A stretch of 64,000 nt of DNA from Streptomyces sp. NRRL F-5122 (GTDB lineage: Bacteria > Actinomycetota > Actinomycetes > Streptomycetales > Streptomycetaceae): positions 186,001-250,000 of the forward strand of contig NZ_LMWH01000116.1 of the NCBI RefSeq assembly GCF_001507435.1, written 5' to 3'. The notes below the pieces were generated by a model. The model was given only the letters and a program-made list of their open reading frames with translations, was not told where the DNA came from and searched no databases. Below are positions 1-8,562 of this stretch, piece by piece; within the stretch, counting starts at the first letter, position 1; each line of letters starts with the position of its first letter. The position numbers and the translations under genes were made by a program.

Positions 1-302
1 GCGGCTCCCTGTTCACCCAGGACGGCAGTGCGGTCGGACTGACCTCGGGCGGCAGCGGTGACTGCACGTCCGGTGGCGAGACCTTCTTCCAGCCGGTGAC
101 CACGGCGCTCCAGGCGACCGGCGCGACGCTCGGCGCGGGTGACGCGGCCGGCTCGGGCGATCAGAGTGTGGATCCCGGCAACACCGCGGACCCAGGTGAC
201 CAGGCAGGCGCCGGCGATCCGTCGGCCGGCGGAGCCGATCTGTCCGGCCGTTCGGAGAACCCCGGGGCGGGCGGCGGCCAGGCGCCCGAGGTGGGCCACT
301 GA
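1..302 (+). CDS. S1 family (chymotrypsin-like) protease, C-terminal part
   Basis: The reading frame enters from the left edge and stops at 300-302, giving 99 visible residues. The first residues ([17 protein letters not shown]) match the strand after the catalytic serine of alpha-lytic/streptogrisin-type proteases. The Ser itself lies off the window. A Cys in GDCTSGG and the FFQPVTTAL segment follow, as in the protease at 43980-45377. The tail from about residue 50 is rich in Gly, Ala, Asp and Pro, typical of a disordered C-terminal linker. A strong hairpin follows the stop. Family assignment is secure; substrate and signal peptide cannot be seen. Confidence 0.85.
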   Translation, partial: GSLFTQDGSAVGLTSGGSGDCTSGGETFFQPVTTALQATGATLGAGDAAGSGDQSVDPGNTADPGDQAGAGDPSAGGADLSGRSENPGAGGGQAPEVGH

Positions 303-340
303 CCTACGGGGACACAACTCGGTCCCATCCGGGCGACAAA

Positions 341-372
341 CGGTCCGGCCCTCCGGAGGGAGGGCCGGACCG
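341..372. terminator. bidirectional terminator hairpin
   Basis: A perfect 14-bp inverted repeat (341-354 with 359-372) has a 4-nt loop and lies between the stop codons of two convergent genes, so it can serve both. Confidence 0.8.
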
Positions 373-388
373 CTGCGGGCGGTCCGTG

Positions 389-2530
389 TCAGACGGGCCT
401 CACCGCCCGCAGGAGGAGCAGAGCCACATCGTCCGGGCGCTCCACCGCCGTGGCGGTGTCCCGCACCAACTGGTCGGCCAGCGCCTCCAAGGGCTCGTCG
501 CCGTACAGCGCGAGCAGTTCCCCCAGTTCCGCCAGCGCGTCCTCGATGTCCACGCCCGGGGACTCGATCAGCCCGTCGGTGTACAGGGCCAGCACCGATC
601 CCGGAGGCAGGGCGAACTCGGTCGTCGGATAACTGGCCTCCTCCTCGATCCCGAGCAGCGGCCCACCCGCCAGGTCGAGCACCCGGACCTGCCCGTCGGG
701 CCGGCGCAGCAGCGGCGGCGGATGCCCCGCCCTCGCCATGACGACCCGCCCGGGCCCGGGGTCGAGCCGCAGATACACGCAGCTCGCGAACAACTCCACA
801 CCGAGATCGATCAGGAGCCGGTTGGTGCTGCGCATCACCGCGGCCGGCGGCTGTCCGACGGTCGTGTAGGCGCGGACGGCCGTACGGATCTGCCCCATCA
901 GTCCCGCCGCGGTCACGTTGTGCCCCTGTACGTCCCCGAGCACCGCGGCCGCCCGGACACCAGTGGGCACCAGGTCGTAGAAGTCGCCCCCGATCTCCAT
1001 GCCCAGGGTGGCGGGCAGATACCGGGCGGCCGCCTCGACGCCGGGCAGCGACGGCAGGGAGTGCGGCAGCAACGCCGCCTGCAGCCCCTGCGCCAGTTGC
1101 TGTTTGGCGTCGTACAGCAGGGCCCGCTCCAGGGCCTGCGCGATCAGTCCGCACAGGCTTGTGAGCACCGCCCGCTCGTCGGCCGGGAAGGGATGGGGTT
1201 CGGCGTACGCGAGCACACATGTGCCCACCGGACGGCCGGAGGCGATCAGGGGGAGGAACGCCCATGAAGCCATCCCGTCCTGGGTCCCCTGCCGTTTGGG
1301 ATACAGACGCTCGAGCTGCTGCCAGGAGTCGAAGAAGGCGGGCACCCCGGTGGTCAGCACATGGGTCCCGGGGATCTGTTCGCTCAGTGGAACACCGTGC
1401 CAGCGCTCGATGACGTACGTGTCCGGGTAGCCGCGGTGGCCGAGCACATGCAGCCGCCCGCCGTGCGAGCCGAGGATGACCATGGCCTTGCAGCCGACGG
1501 CGGGCGCTATCTGGTCCGCGACGAGCTGGACAACGTCCTGCACCCCCACCGTCTCGGTGAGCGCGGTGGCGAGGTTCAGCAGGTGCGAGATCGTCACCAG
1601 GCGCGCGGTGCCCCGGGCCGGCATGCCGGCGGGGCGGCCCGTCCCGGCGAGCGGGCGGGCCCGGGCGATACGCACGCTCAGCCCGTCGCTGCCCGGGTAC
1701 AGACGGAAGGAGAGCCAGTCGCCCGGGGGGCGGAGCGCCACGAACGAGGTCACCTGCCCGCTGATCAGCGCCGCCCGGTAACGGTCCTCGTACATCGGAT
1801 CGTTGAGCCAGGGCACCGCGGCCCACAACGGGGAGCCGATCAGGGCGCCGGCCGGTACGCCGAGCATCTCGGCGGCGGCCGGGTTCATGTAGGAGATGCT
1901 TCCGTGCAGGTCGAGCGCGCACAGCCCGTGCGGCAGGCGTGCCGCCATCCGGGCCGCCTCGGCGGAACCGGCGGTGCCCCCGGCGAGCGCGGTGCGCCGG
2001 GTGGTGAGCCGGCCGGGGTCGGGGCCGAGCGGCAGATTTCCGGCGTCCGCCCGCTCCAGGCGCCACGCCAGCCGCTCGCAGGCGGCGGTCAGATGGTCGC
2101 GCTCCCACTCGGCGAGCTCCGGCGGACGGGAACCGGGCCAGGTCACATAGATCGCGCCGTACGCGGTGCCCGGTGTCGCCACCGGCAGGGCGGCCAGGGC
2201 GAAGGGATAGGGCAGCACCACGGCGATACGCGGGAAGCGGGCGGCCATCTGCTCCTCGCCGTTCACCCAGATCAGCCGCAGCTCCCTGAGAGCCTGGGCG
2301 ACAGGGAGCGGTGCGGAGAGGCCGACGCGCTCCCAGGGGGCGGTGAACGCGCGGGGCAGTCCCGCCTTGACCGCCATCTCCAGGACGGGCTCGTCGGGTG
2401 CCAGCAGATACACCGCGCCCGAGTGTGCGTGCACGTCGTCGAGCATGGCGGCCAGGGCCGACGACAGCAGTGGCCGCACCACCGGCGCCAGGACGGTGGG
2501 TTCCCGTGTCGGCGCCTGCCGCTGGGGCAC
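389..2530 (-). CDS. SpoIIE-type PP2C phosphatase with GAF and PAS sensor domains
   Basis: This 713-residue cytoplasmic phosphatase carries a GAF-like domain (about 20-160), a PAS domain (about 190-290), a second GAF domain (about 305-465) and a C-terminal SpoIIE/PP2C domain (about 490-710). Metal-binding motifs are visible: GGDFYD, GDVQGH and YTDGLIE. Such proteins dephosphorylate anti-anti-sigma factors in partner-switching pathways; the target here is unknown. The first in-frame GTG (2539) sits directly on the AGGAGG ribosome-binding site, so I chose the GTG at 2530, which has 8-nt spacing. Unlike its paralogue at 3769-6219 it lacks an ATPase (anti-sigma kinase) domain. Confidence 0.9.
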   Translation of the reverse strand: MPQRQAPTREPTVLAPVVRPLLSSALAAMLDDVHAHSGAVYLLAPDEPVLEMAVKAGLPRAFTAPWERVGLSAPLPVAQALRELRLIWVNGEEQMAARFPRIAVVLPYPFALAALPVATPGTAYGAIYVTWPGSRPPELAEWERDHLTAACERLAWRLERADAGNLPLGPDPGRLTTRRTALAGGTAGSAEAARMAARLPHGLCALDLHGSISYMNPAAAEMLGVPAGALIGSPLWAAVPWLNDPMYEDRYRAALISGQVTSFVALRPPGDWLSFRLYPGSDGLSVRIARARPLAGTGRPAGMPARGTARLVTISHLLNLATALTETVGVQDVVQLVADQIAPAVGCKAMVILGSHGGRLHVLGHRGYPDTYVIERWHGVPLSEQIPGTHVLTTGVPAFFDSWQQLERLYPKRQGTQDGMASWAFLPLIASGRPVGTCVLAYAEPHPFPADERAVLTSLCGLIAQALERALLYDAKQQLAQGLQAALLPHSLPSLPGVEAAARYLPATLGMEIGGDFYDLVPTGVRAAAVLGDVQGHNVTAAGLMGQIRTAVRAYTTVGQPPAAVMRSTNRLLIDLGVELFASCVYLRLDPGPGRVVMARAGHPPPLLRRPDGQVRVLDLAGGPLLGIEEEASYPTTEFALPPGSVLALYTDGLIESPGVDIEDALAELGELLALYGDEPLEALADQLVRDTATAVERPDDVALLLLRAVRPV

Positions 2531-2649
2531 GCCGACCACCTCCTCGTTCGGCCGCCCTACGGGTCCCCGGGGTCAGGGCCCTCCCGGAGGGCGGCCGTGC
2601 ACACGGCCGCCCGCAGGCCGGGGATCGGACTCGTACCGCTCATGACCGG

Positions 2650-3612
2650 TCACCCTCCGTCAGGGGCGCGCCGGCCGGAAGGACGTGTGCGCGGTGCGAC
2701 ATCCTCGGCACCCCGGCTCCCGGCGGAGGCCGCACCGAGGGCCGTGCCCGCGGCGGTTCCCGGCGCGCCCTGCCTCTCCGGTCGCTCGCCGGAGGCGTGC
2801 AGACTCGCCAGCAGCGCCAGCAGTTCGGCGCTGCGGCTGCCGGGCTCGGGGTGGAAGACGACGAGCGTGAGCCCGTCCGTACCGCCGACCTCGAACTTGT
2901 TCGAGTGCAGTTCCAGATCGCCGACCTGGGGATGGTTCAGCCTGCTGAGCCGGCTGCGGCGCGGCCGCACGTCATGCCGGCCCCACAGCAGGCGGAAGCG
3001 CTCACTGCGTACGGACAGCTCGCCCACCAGTTCCACCAGCCGTGGGTCGTCGACGTCGGTACCGGCATGGGCGCGCAGACTCGCGACGCCCTCGGCGGTC
3101 GCCTCCTCCCAGTCACGGCGCAGGGCCTGCTCGGCCGGGTCGAGGAAGACGGCCCGCAGCAGGTTGACACCGGGCGCGTAGGCGGGGGAGAGGGCGGCGG
3201 CCAGTGCGTTGACCGCGAGGACGTCCGTGAACCTGTTCTGGACGTACGCCGGATTGCCCGTCCAGCCGTCGATGAGCTGACGGATGCTCAGGGGGACCTT
3301 CTCGGATCGCGTGGTCCTTCTGCGGGAGCCGGATCCGCCGGGCTGTGTCAGACCGATCAGGTGCGCGGTCGCGTCGTCGTCCAGCTGCAGCACCCGGGCG
3401 AGCGCCTGGAGGACCTGGACGGAGGGATGGCGATCGCGCCCCTGTTCGAGCCTCAGGTAGTAGTCGGAGCTGATGCCGGCGAGCAAGGCGACCTCCTCGC
3501 GGCGCAGGCCCGGCACCCGGCGCAGTCCGCCACCTGCGATACCCGCGTCCTCGGGCCGGATCAGGGCCCGCCGGGCGCGCAGGAAGTCGCCGAGCGCATT
3601 CGTGCCGTTCAT
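2650..3612 (-). CDS. XRE-family regulator with MmyB-type ligand domain
   Basis: A 320-residue transcription factor. The N-terminal helix-turn-helix (about 5-75) contains GLRREEVALLAGIS and DYYLRLEQGRD, the signature of the MmyB-like subfamily. Residues 105-265 form the MmyB ligand-binding domain (VNALAAALSP, FLDPAEQ, LNHPQVGDLEL). The last 50 residues are low-complexity. These regulators usually act as repressors of a nearby oxidoreductase or transporter, but here both neighbours are SpoIIE phosphatases. It is divergent from the phosphatase at 3769, and the 156-bp gap would hold both promoters. The ligand is unknown. Confidence 0.88.
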   Translation of the reverse strand: MNGTNALGDFLRARRALIRPEDAGIAGGGLRRVPGLRREEVALLAGISSDYYLRLEQGRDRHPSVQVLQALARVLQLDDDATAHLIGLTQPGGSGSRRRTTRSEKVPLSIRQLIDGWTGNPAYVQNRFTDVLAVNALAAALSPAYAPGVNLLRAVFLDPAEQALRRDWEEATAEGVASLRAHAGTDVDDPRLVELVGELSVRSERFRLLWGRHDVRPRRSRLSRLNHPQVGDLELHSNKFEVGGTDGLTLVVFHPEPGSRSAELLALLASLHASGERPERQGAPGTAAGTALGAASAGSRGAEDVAPRTRPSGRRAPDGG

Positions 3613-3768
3613 ATGACCACCGTATGGCCGGTCCCGGATTCCTGGGTGGCCCTGTCACTCCCAGGAACCGGCAGGCGGCGGGGCACGCGGCGCTCCGCAC
3701 CACCGACACGTGGGATCGGCACCTTCACAGGGGCTGCGCGAGCGTCTGCAAAGCGCTGTAATGGCCGA

Positions 3769-6219
3769 ATGGGCAGTGACGGCGCTGCGGGACGCAGAAC
3801 GAGAACACTCCGTGCCGAACTTGCCCTCAAGACCCTCAGTGCGGACCTCGATCCGCGCGAGCGCCTGCGCCGCACCCTGGAACAGGCGCTCGTCTTCGCC
3901 GGAGCGACGCTGGCGGCCGTCTACGTCCCGGCGGCCGACGGGGACCGGTTGTGCCTCACCGAGTCCGCCGGTGTACCGCGCGCGCTGTACGGACTCCGCG
4001 ACGTCTACCCCCTGTCCGCCGGTGGCCCCGCGGCGGACGCGCACCGCTCGGGGCGCCCCGTATGGCTGACCGCCGAGGACCTGGCCCGCTGTCCTGCCGC
4101 GCAGCGGCTGCCCGTCAGGGACTTCTCGCTCGCCGCCCTGCCGTTGCGGGAAGGGGGGTGCCTGGTCGCCGTCGGTGACGCCCTGGGGGGCTTCGACGCC
4201 GAGGAACGTGAATGTCTCCGTCTTCTGGCCGAGGCCGTCACCGGTCCCGTTCCGGCCGAGGACCAGGCCAAGGAGCTGTCGGCCAGTTTCTTCAGCCTCA
4301 CGGTGGAAAGCGGCCGGGTCGAGGTCGATGACGAGATGCTGCGCCTGTTCGGCATCGAGCCCGAGGAGTTCGACGGCAGGGTCGAGACCCTGCTCTCCCG
4401 GACCGTGCCGGACGATCTGCCCTCGCTGATGTCCGTGGTCGAGGCCGACCACATGTCCATCGGCGACCGGGAACTGGAGTTCCGCATCCTCCAGCCGTCC
4501 GGCGAGCCCAAGTGGCTCCGGCTGCGCGGGCGGCTGCTGCCCGCCGGGCAGGGCCAGCCGGCACGGCTGGTGGGATCGGTCGCCGACGCCTCCAAGCTGC
4601 GCCCCGCCGTCAGCGACGTCACCCGCATCCAGCGGCTCGCTGCGGCCCTCGCCACCGCGGGCACCGTCCGTGACGTCGGCCGGGCCGTGGTGTCCGCCCT
4701 GCGCAAACCGCTGCGGGCCGACCGCGTCGCCCTCGCCGAGTTGGAGGGCGACCGGCTCGTGGTGACCGTGCTCGACCCGCCCGAACCGGAGGTGTGGCCG
4801 GAGCTGTGGCGGACCGAGTGGCGTTCGGAGTGGCCCGACGCACCGGTGCGGGCCATGCCCACGCTCGCCGCGGCGCTGAGCGAGGGCCGCGCCGCGGTCT
4901 GGCCCGCGGGCTCCGAACTGGAGCCCGCGCTCGCGGACGTCGGTCCCGGCGGCCTCGCCGTGCTGCCGCTGACCGCCGGAGGCAGTACGGCCGGCGCCTG
5001 CCTGATCGGCTGGGACGAGCCGCACGACTTCGCACCCGACGAACGTGCTCTGCTCACCGCCGTGGCGGGTCTCGCCGGACAGGCGCTGGTGCGCGCCCAC
5101 GCCTTCGACGCCGAGCACGAACTGATCGGCATGCTTCAACGAGCCCTTCTGCCGCGCCGCCTGCCCCGGCTGCCCGGCGCGGTCGCCGTCGCGCGCTATC
5201 TGCCCACCACCGCGGGTCTCGAGCTCGGCGGAGACTGGTACGACGTCATCCCGCTGACCGACAACCACGTCGCCTTCGTCATCGGCGACGTCCAGGGGCA
5301 CAACGCCGGCGCCGCCACACTGATGGGCCAGATGCGCACGGCGCTGCGGGCGTACGCGGTCGAGGGCCACCCCCCGGACGTCGTCGTCTCGCACGCCAAT
5401 CGGCTCCTCGTGGACATGGAGTCCGATCTGTTCGCCACCTGCTGCTACGTCGATGTCGACATGGAGGAGGGCTCCGCCTGGTTCGTCCGCGCCGGTCACC
5501 TCGCACCCGTGCTGAGGTATCCGGACGGCCGCACGGAGATCGCCGAGTCGGAGGGCGGTCCGCCCCTCGGCGTCGTCGAACGCGCCGACTTCCCGATGAG
5601 CCCGCTGCGGCTGCAGCCGGGCACGATCCTCGCGCTGACCACGGACGGCCTGGTCGAGTCGGCCGCCGTCGACATCGACACCGGTCTCGCGCGGCTGGCC
5701 GACGAGCTGTCCGCCTCCGATCCGGGCCACCTCGGGCTGGTCGCGGACGCCCTCCTCGCCGGTGCGAACCGCAGCGACGACGTGGCGCTGCTGCTGGTGC
5801 GCTACGACGGCATGGCGGCGCGCCCGCAGCGCGAGAGCTGGACGGTGTGGCGTGTCCCGGAGGCGGTCCGGCACGCGCGCCGCTTCACCCGGCGTACCCT
5901 GCGCGCCTGGGGCGTCACCGAGGACGTCGACACGGTGCTCCTCGTCGTCTCCGAACTCGTCACCAACGCCCTGGTCCACACCGGCGGTCCGGTCCGTCTT
6001 CACCTCACCCTCTTCAACCACCGACTCCGCATCGCGGTATCGGACAACTCGGCGCGTACGCCCATCAAACCGACGAGCATCGGCTGGGAGGCGACGGGCG
6101 GCCGCGGCATCCTCCTCGTCGAGGCCATGTCGGCGGCGTGGGGAACCGTCCCCGTCAGCGGCGGCAAGCAGGTGTGGGCGGACGTGTTCCTGGAGGAGGG
6201 GCCGTCGGCACGCGCCTGA
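3769..6219 (+). CDS. SpoIIE-type PP2C phosphatase fused to HATPase anti-sigma kinase
   Basis: A multidomain regulator of 816 residues. Order: GAF-like (about 30-155), PAS (about 165-275), GAF (about 285-460), SpoIIE/PP2C (about 480-690; GGDWYD, GDVQGH, TTDGLVE, SDDVALLL) and a C-terminal RsbW/SpoIIAB-like HATPase (about 700-815; SELVTNALVH and GGRGILLVEA). One protein therefore carries both the phosphatase and kinase activities of partner switching. I chose the ATG at 3769 as the last good start before conserved sequence. The reading frame stays open far upstream only because G+C is high, and that part overlaps the opposite-strand regulator. No close downstream anti-anti-sigma gene is present. 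Confidence 0.9.
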   Translation: MGSDGAAGRRTRTLRAELALKTLSADLDPRERLRRTLEQALVFAGATLAAVYVPAADGDRLCLTESAGVPRALYGLRDVYPLSAGGPAADAHRSGRPVWLTAEDLARCPAAQRLPVRDFSLAALPLREGGCLVAVGDALGGFDAEERECLRLLAEAVTGPVPAEDQAKELSASFFSLTVESGRVEVDDEMLRLFGIEPEEFDGRVETLLSRTVPDDLPSLMSVVEADHMSIGDRELEFRILQPSGEPKWLRLRGRLLPAGQGQPARLVGSVADASKLRPAVSDVTRIQRLAAALATAGTVRDVGRAVVSALRKPLRADRVALAELEGDRLVVTVLDPPEPEVWPELWRTEWRSEWPDAPVRAMPTLAAALSEGRAAVWPAGSELEPALADVGPGGLAVLPLTAGGSTAGACLIGWDEPHDFAPDERALLTAVAGLAGQALVRAHAFDAEHELIGMLQRALLPRRLPRLPGAVAVARYLPTTAGLELGGDWYDVIPLTDNHVAFVIGDVQGHNAGAATLMGQMRTALRAYAVEGHPPDVVVSHANRLLVDMESDLFATCCYVDVDMEEGSAWFVRAGHLAPVLRYPDGRTEIAESEGGPPLGVVERADFPMSPLRLQPGTILALTTDGLVESAAVDIDTGLARLADELSASDPGHLGLVADALLAGANRSDDVALLLVRYDGMAARPQRESWTVWRVPEAVRHARRFTRRTLRAWGVTEDVDTVLLVVSELVTNALVHTGGPVRLHLTLFNHRLRIAVSDNSARTPIKPTSIGWEATGGRGILLVEAMSAAWGTVPVSGGKQVWADVFLEEGPSARA

Positions 6220-6258
6220 CCGGAGGCCCGGGGTCCGGCGTCGTGACACCCTGACGTC

Positions 6259-6780
6259 GTGCGTCTGCTGCTGATGTCCGACACCCACCTGCCCAAGCGG
6301 GCCAGGGAACTTCCCCCGGAACTGGTCGCCGAACTGCCGCGCGCCGACGTCGTGATCCACGCCGGCGACTGGGTGGACGTCGCCACTCTCGACCTGCTGG
6401 AGAACCGGTCCGCGCGGCTGATCGGCGTCCACGGAAACAACGACGGGGCCGAACTGCGCGCCCGGCTCCCCGAGGTGGCGCGTGCCGAACTCGGCGGTCT
6501 GCGCCTCGGCGTGGTCCACGAGACGGGCGGCGCCCGGGGCAGGGAGCGCCGGTGCGCCGAGCGCTTCCCCGACCTCGATGTGCTGGTCTTCGGTCACAGC
6601 CACATCCCGTGGGACTCCGTCACGGACACCGGGCTGCGTCTGCTCAACCCGGGCTCCCCGACAGACCGCCGGCGTCAGCCGCACTGCACCTACCTGACCG
6701 CGACGGTGTCCGGCGGTGAGCTGACGGACGTGGTGCTGCACCGGCTGCAGCCACGCGCCGGCAGGACCACGCGGGCCTGA
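6259..6780 (+). CDS. YfcE/MJ0936-type metallophosphoesterase
   Basis: A 173-residue calcineurin-like phosphoesterase. All metal-ligand motifs are present in order: SDTHL (7-11), HAGDW (about 34-38), GNND (about 60-63), VHE (about 88) and GHSHIP (about 113-118), then the LLNPGSPTDRR tail of the small YfcE-like phosphodiesterase group. GTG start 39 nt after the previous stop, so possibly co-transcribed. The substrate cannot be read from sequence. Confidence 0.88.
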   Translation: MRLLLMSDTHLPKRARELPPELVAELPRADVVIHAGDWVDVATLDLLENRSARLIGVHGNNDGAELRARLPEVARAELGGLRLGVVHETGGARGRERRCAERFPDLDVLVFGHSHIPWDSVTDTGLRLLNPGSPTDRRRQPHCTYLTATVSGGELTDVVLHRLQPRAGRTTRA

Positions 6781-6891
6781 GCCCGGCTCGTCACGCCCGA
6801 CGGGGCGTGCGCACCCGGACCGTCGTACGCGTGGCCACACCGGTACCGCCACGACGAGGGCGCCGCCGCGTCCGTCGCCGCCGGACGGCCA

Positions 6892-8010
6892 CTACAGCGA
6901 CTCGCAGCGCACCCGGTTCGGATGGATCGCCCCCGAGGTCGCCGCCAGCGGTCCTCCGCTGCCGCCCCAGCGCAGTGCGACGATCTCGGCGGCCACCGAC
7001 ACCGCCACCTCCTCGGGGGTGCGCGCCCCGAGATCCAGGCCGATGGGCGAGCGCAGCCGGGCGAGTTCGGCCTCCGTCAGTCCTGCCTCGGTCAGCCGCT
7101 TCATCCGGTCGTCGTGGGTGCGGCGGCTGCCCATCGCGCCGATGTACGCGGCCGGCCTGCGCAGTGCCTCCTCCAGCAGCGGCACGTCGAACTTCGGGTC
7201 GTGGGTCAGCACGCAGATCACCGTGCGGTCGTCGGTGGCGGTGCCGTGCAGATAGCGGTGCGGCCAGTCCACGACGACCTCCGCACCCTCCGGGAACCGC
7301 TTCGCAGTGGCGAACACCGGACGGGCGTCGCAGACCGTGACCCGATAGCCGAGGAAGTCGCCGATACGGGCCACCGCGGCCGCGTAGTCGATGGCGCCGA
7401 AGACCAGCATCCGCGGCGGTGGCGCGAAGGAGTGCAGAAAGACCGTGACGGCGTCCTCGCGTCGTTCGCCGTGCCGGCCGTAGTGCCGCCGGCCGGTGGC
7501 ACCGAGTGCGAGTCCGCCGCGCGCGTCGGCGGTGACCGCGGCGTCCAGACCGCTCGAGCCGAGCGAGCCCGACACCTCGTCGGGCCATACGGCGAGGGTG
7601 GCACCCCGCGGTGCGGGGCCGTCGATCACCGTGGCCACGGTGACCGGTCGACCGGCCGCCACCGACTCGGCCACCGCCCCGAACGAGACGTCCTCCGCCG
7701 GTGTCACCCGGCGCACCAGCAAAGTGATCTCCCCGCCGCAGGTGAGCCCCACGGCGAACGCATCCTCGTCGCTGTAGCCGAAGGTCTCCACCCGCGTCTC
7801 GCCCGATTCGACGACCTCCTGGGCGAGTTCGAACACCGCCCCCTCGACGCAGCCGCCCGAGACGCTGCCGACCACCTCGTCCCCGGGACCGACGGCCATC
7901 GCCGCTCCCGGCCCGCGAGGCGCGCTGCGGCTCACGGCCACGACCGTGGCGAGCCCGAAAGGGGATCCCGTCGTGTACCACCGGTGCAGCGCCGGGAGGA
8001 TCTCACGCAT
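6892..8010 (-). CDS. XdhC/CoxI family protein
   Basis: A 372-residue protein of the XdhC/CoxI family, which helps insert or sulfurate molybdenum cofactor in xanthine dehydrogenase-type enzymes. The N-terminal XdhC domain has GSVSGGCVEGAVFELA (about 49-64). The C-terminal Rossmann-like domain contains ICVLTHDPKFDVPLL and YIGAMGSRRTHDDR. No molybdoenzyme subunits are encoded nearby, so its client must lie elsewhere. It is convergent with the phosphoesterase. A 441-bp gap separates its start from the tetracycline-protection leader ORF. Confidence 0.85.
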   Translation of the reverse strand: MREILPALHRWYTTGSPFGLATVVAVSRSAPRGPGAAMAVGPGDEVVGSVSGGCVEGAVFELAQEVVESGETRVETFGYSDEDAFAVGLTCGGEITLLVRRVTPAEDVSFGAVAESVAAGRPVTVATVIDGPAPRGATLAVWPDEVSGSLGSSGLDAAVTADARGGLALGATGRRHYGRHGERREDAVTVFLHSFAPPPRMLVFGAIDYAAAVARIGDFLGYRVTVCDARPVFATAKRFPEGAEVVVDWPHRYLHGTATDDRTVICVLTHDPKFDVPLLEEALRRPAAYIGAMGSRRTHDDRMKRLTEAGLTEAELARLRSPIGLDLGARTPEEVAVSVAAEIVALRWGGSGGPLAATSGAIHPNRVRCESL

Positions 8011-8451
8011 CGCGCGTTCCCTCGATCACGCTTCCGCTCCTCTCACCACCGCGGCCTGGCGTTCCGGCGTGGCCGGAATCCGCCCCTCGACAACAGCGTC
8101 CACGCTCGGCGGCGCCACCGCCATACCGGCCGCCGGCGACGCGGCCCCCCGGGCGGGCCTCGAGCCCTCCGGACCGGGTTCACCCGGGGCGAAAGCCGGT
8201 GCAGTCGGCGCGCCCGGGGCCCCGGCACCGTGGGCCGGTCGCCTTCCCTTCCGTCCGACGGCGGCGCCCGGTCGAGGGGGCCACGCGGGCGCGGCGAGCG
8301 CGCAGTGGACGGATCAGGATGCGGTCCGTGACTGCGGGCCTGGTGCGCGTGAGCGGACGGAGACGGAATTGGTTGACGCTTAATCCTTTGCCGTGCCCAA
8401 GGGGTCGCTGATCCACTGCCCGTGAGGAGTTGTCGACCCAGAGGAGCCGAA
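8011..8451. other. intergenic region upstream of the tetracycline-protection gene
   Basis: No convincing gene in 441 bp. A TTGACG hexamer at 8373-8378, followed by A/T-rich TTAATCCTTT, is the best promoter candidate for the downstream leader ORF and resistance gene. A 12-bp palindrome of C and G lies at 8214-8225. The rest is very G+C rich and shows no similarity I recognise. Confidence 0.4.
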
Positions 8452-8562
8452 ATGCGCACAGCGTCCATGTCCAGCCAGCAAGGAACCACCCCCATTCCGA
8501 AGGACATGACGCTTCGTGCACACGCTGAACCTGGGAATCCTGGCGCATGTAGACGCCGGTAA
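8452..8562 (+). CDS. putative 36-residue leader peptide overlapping the resistance gene
   Basis: An ATG at 8452 is preceded by GAGGAG at 5-nt spacing, a better ribosome-binding site than that of the resistance gene. The 36-codon frame (starts MRTASMSSQQ, ends GACRRR) stops at 8562, 47 nt inside the resistance gene in another frame. Ribosomes on this ORF would cover the resistance gene's SD (about 8500-8504) and GTG. Upstream peptides control several tetracycline ribosome-protection genes by attenuation or coupling; that this one does is inference. No homologue recognised, and it could be a chance ORF. Confidence 0.45.
   Translation: MRTASMSSQQGTTPIPKDMTLRAHAEPGNPGACRRR

Noticed and set aside
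2398..3768. Very long open frame upstream of the 3769 phosphatase start
   Set aside because: It is antisense to a well-supported MmyB-type regulator and encodes no recognisable domain; it stays open because of high G+C.
3655..6852. 1065-codon minus-strand open frame
   Set aside because: Antisense shadow of the SpoIIE phosphatase, with Arg/Gly/Ala-rich low-complexity translation and no domain.
8214..8225. 12-bp palindrome CCGGGGCCCCGG upstream of the tetracycline-protection gene
   Set aside because: All-GC palindromes are frequent by chance at this base composition and it is far from the promoter candidate.
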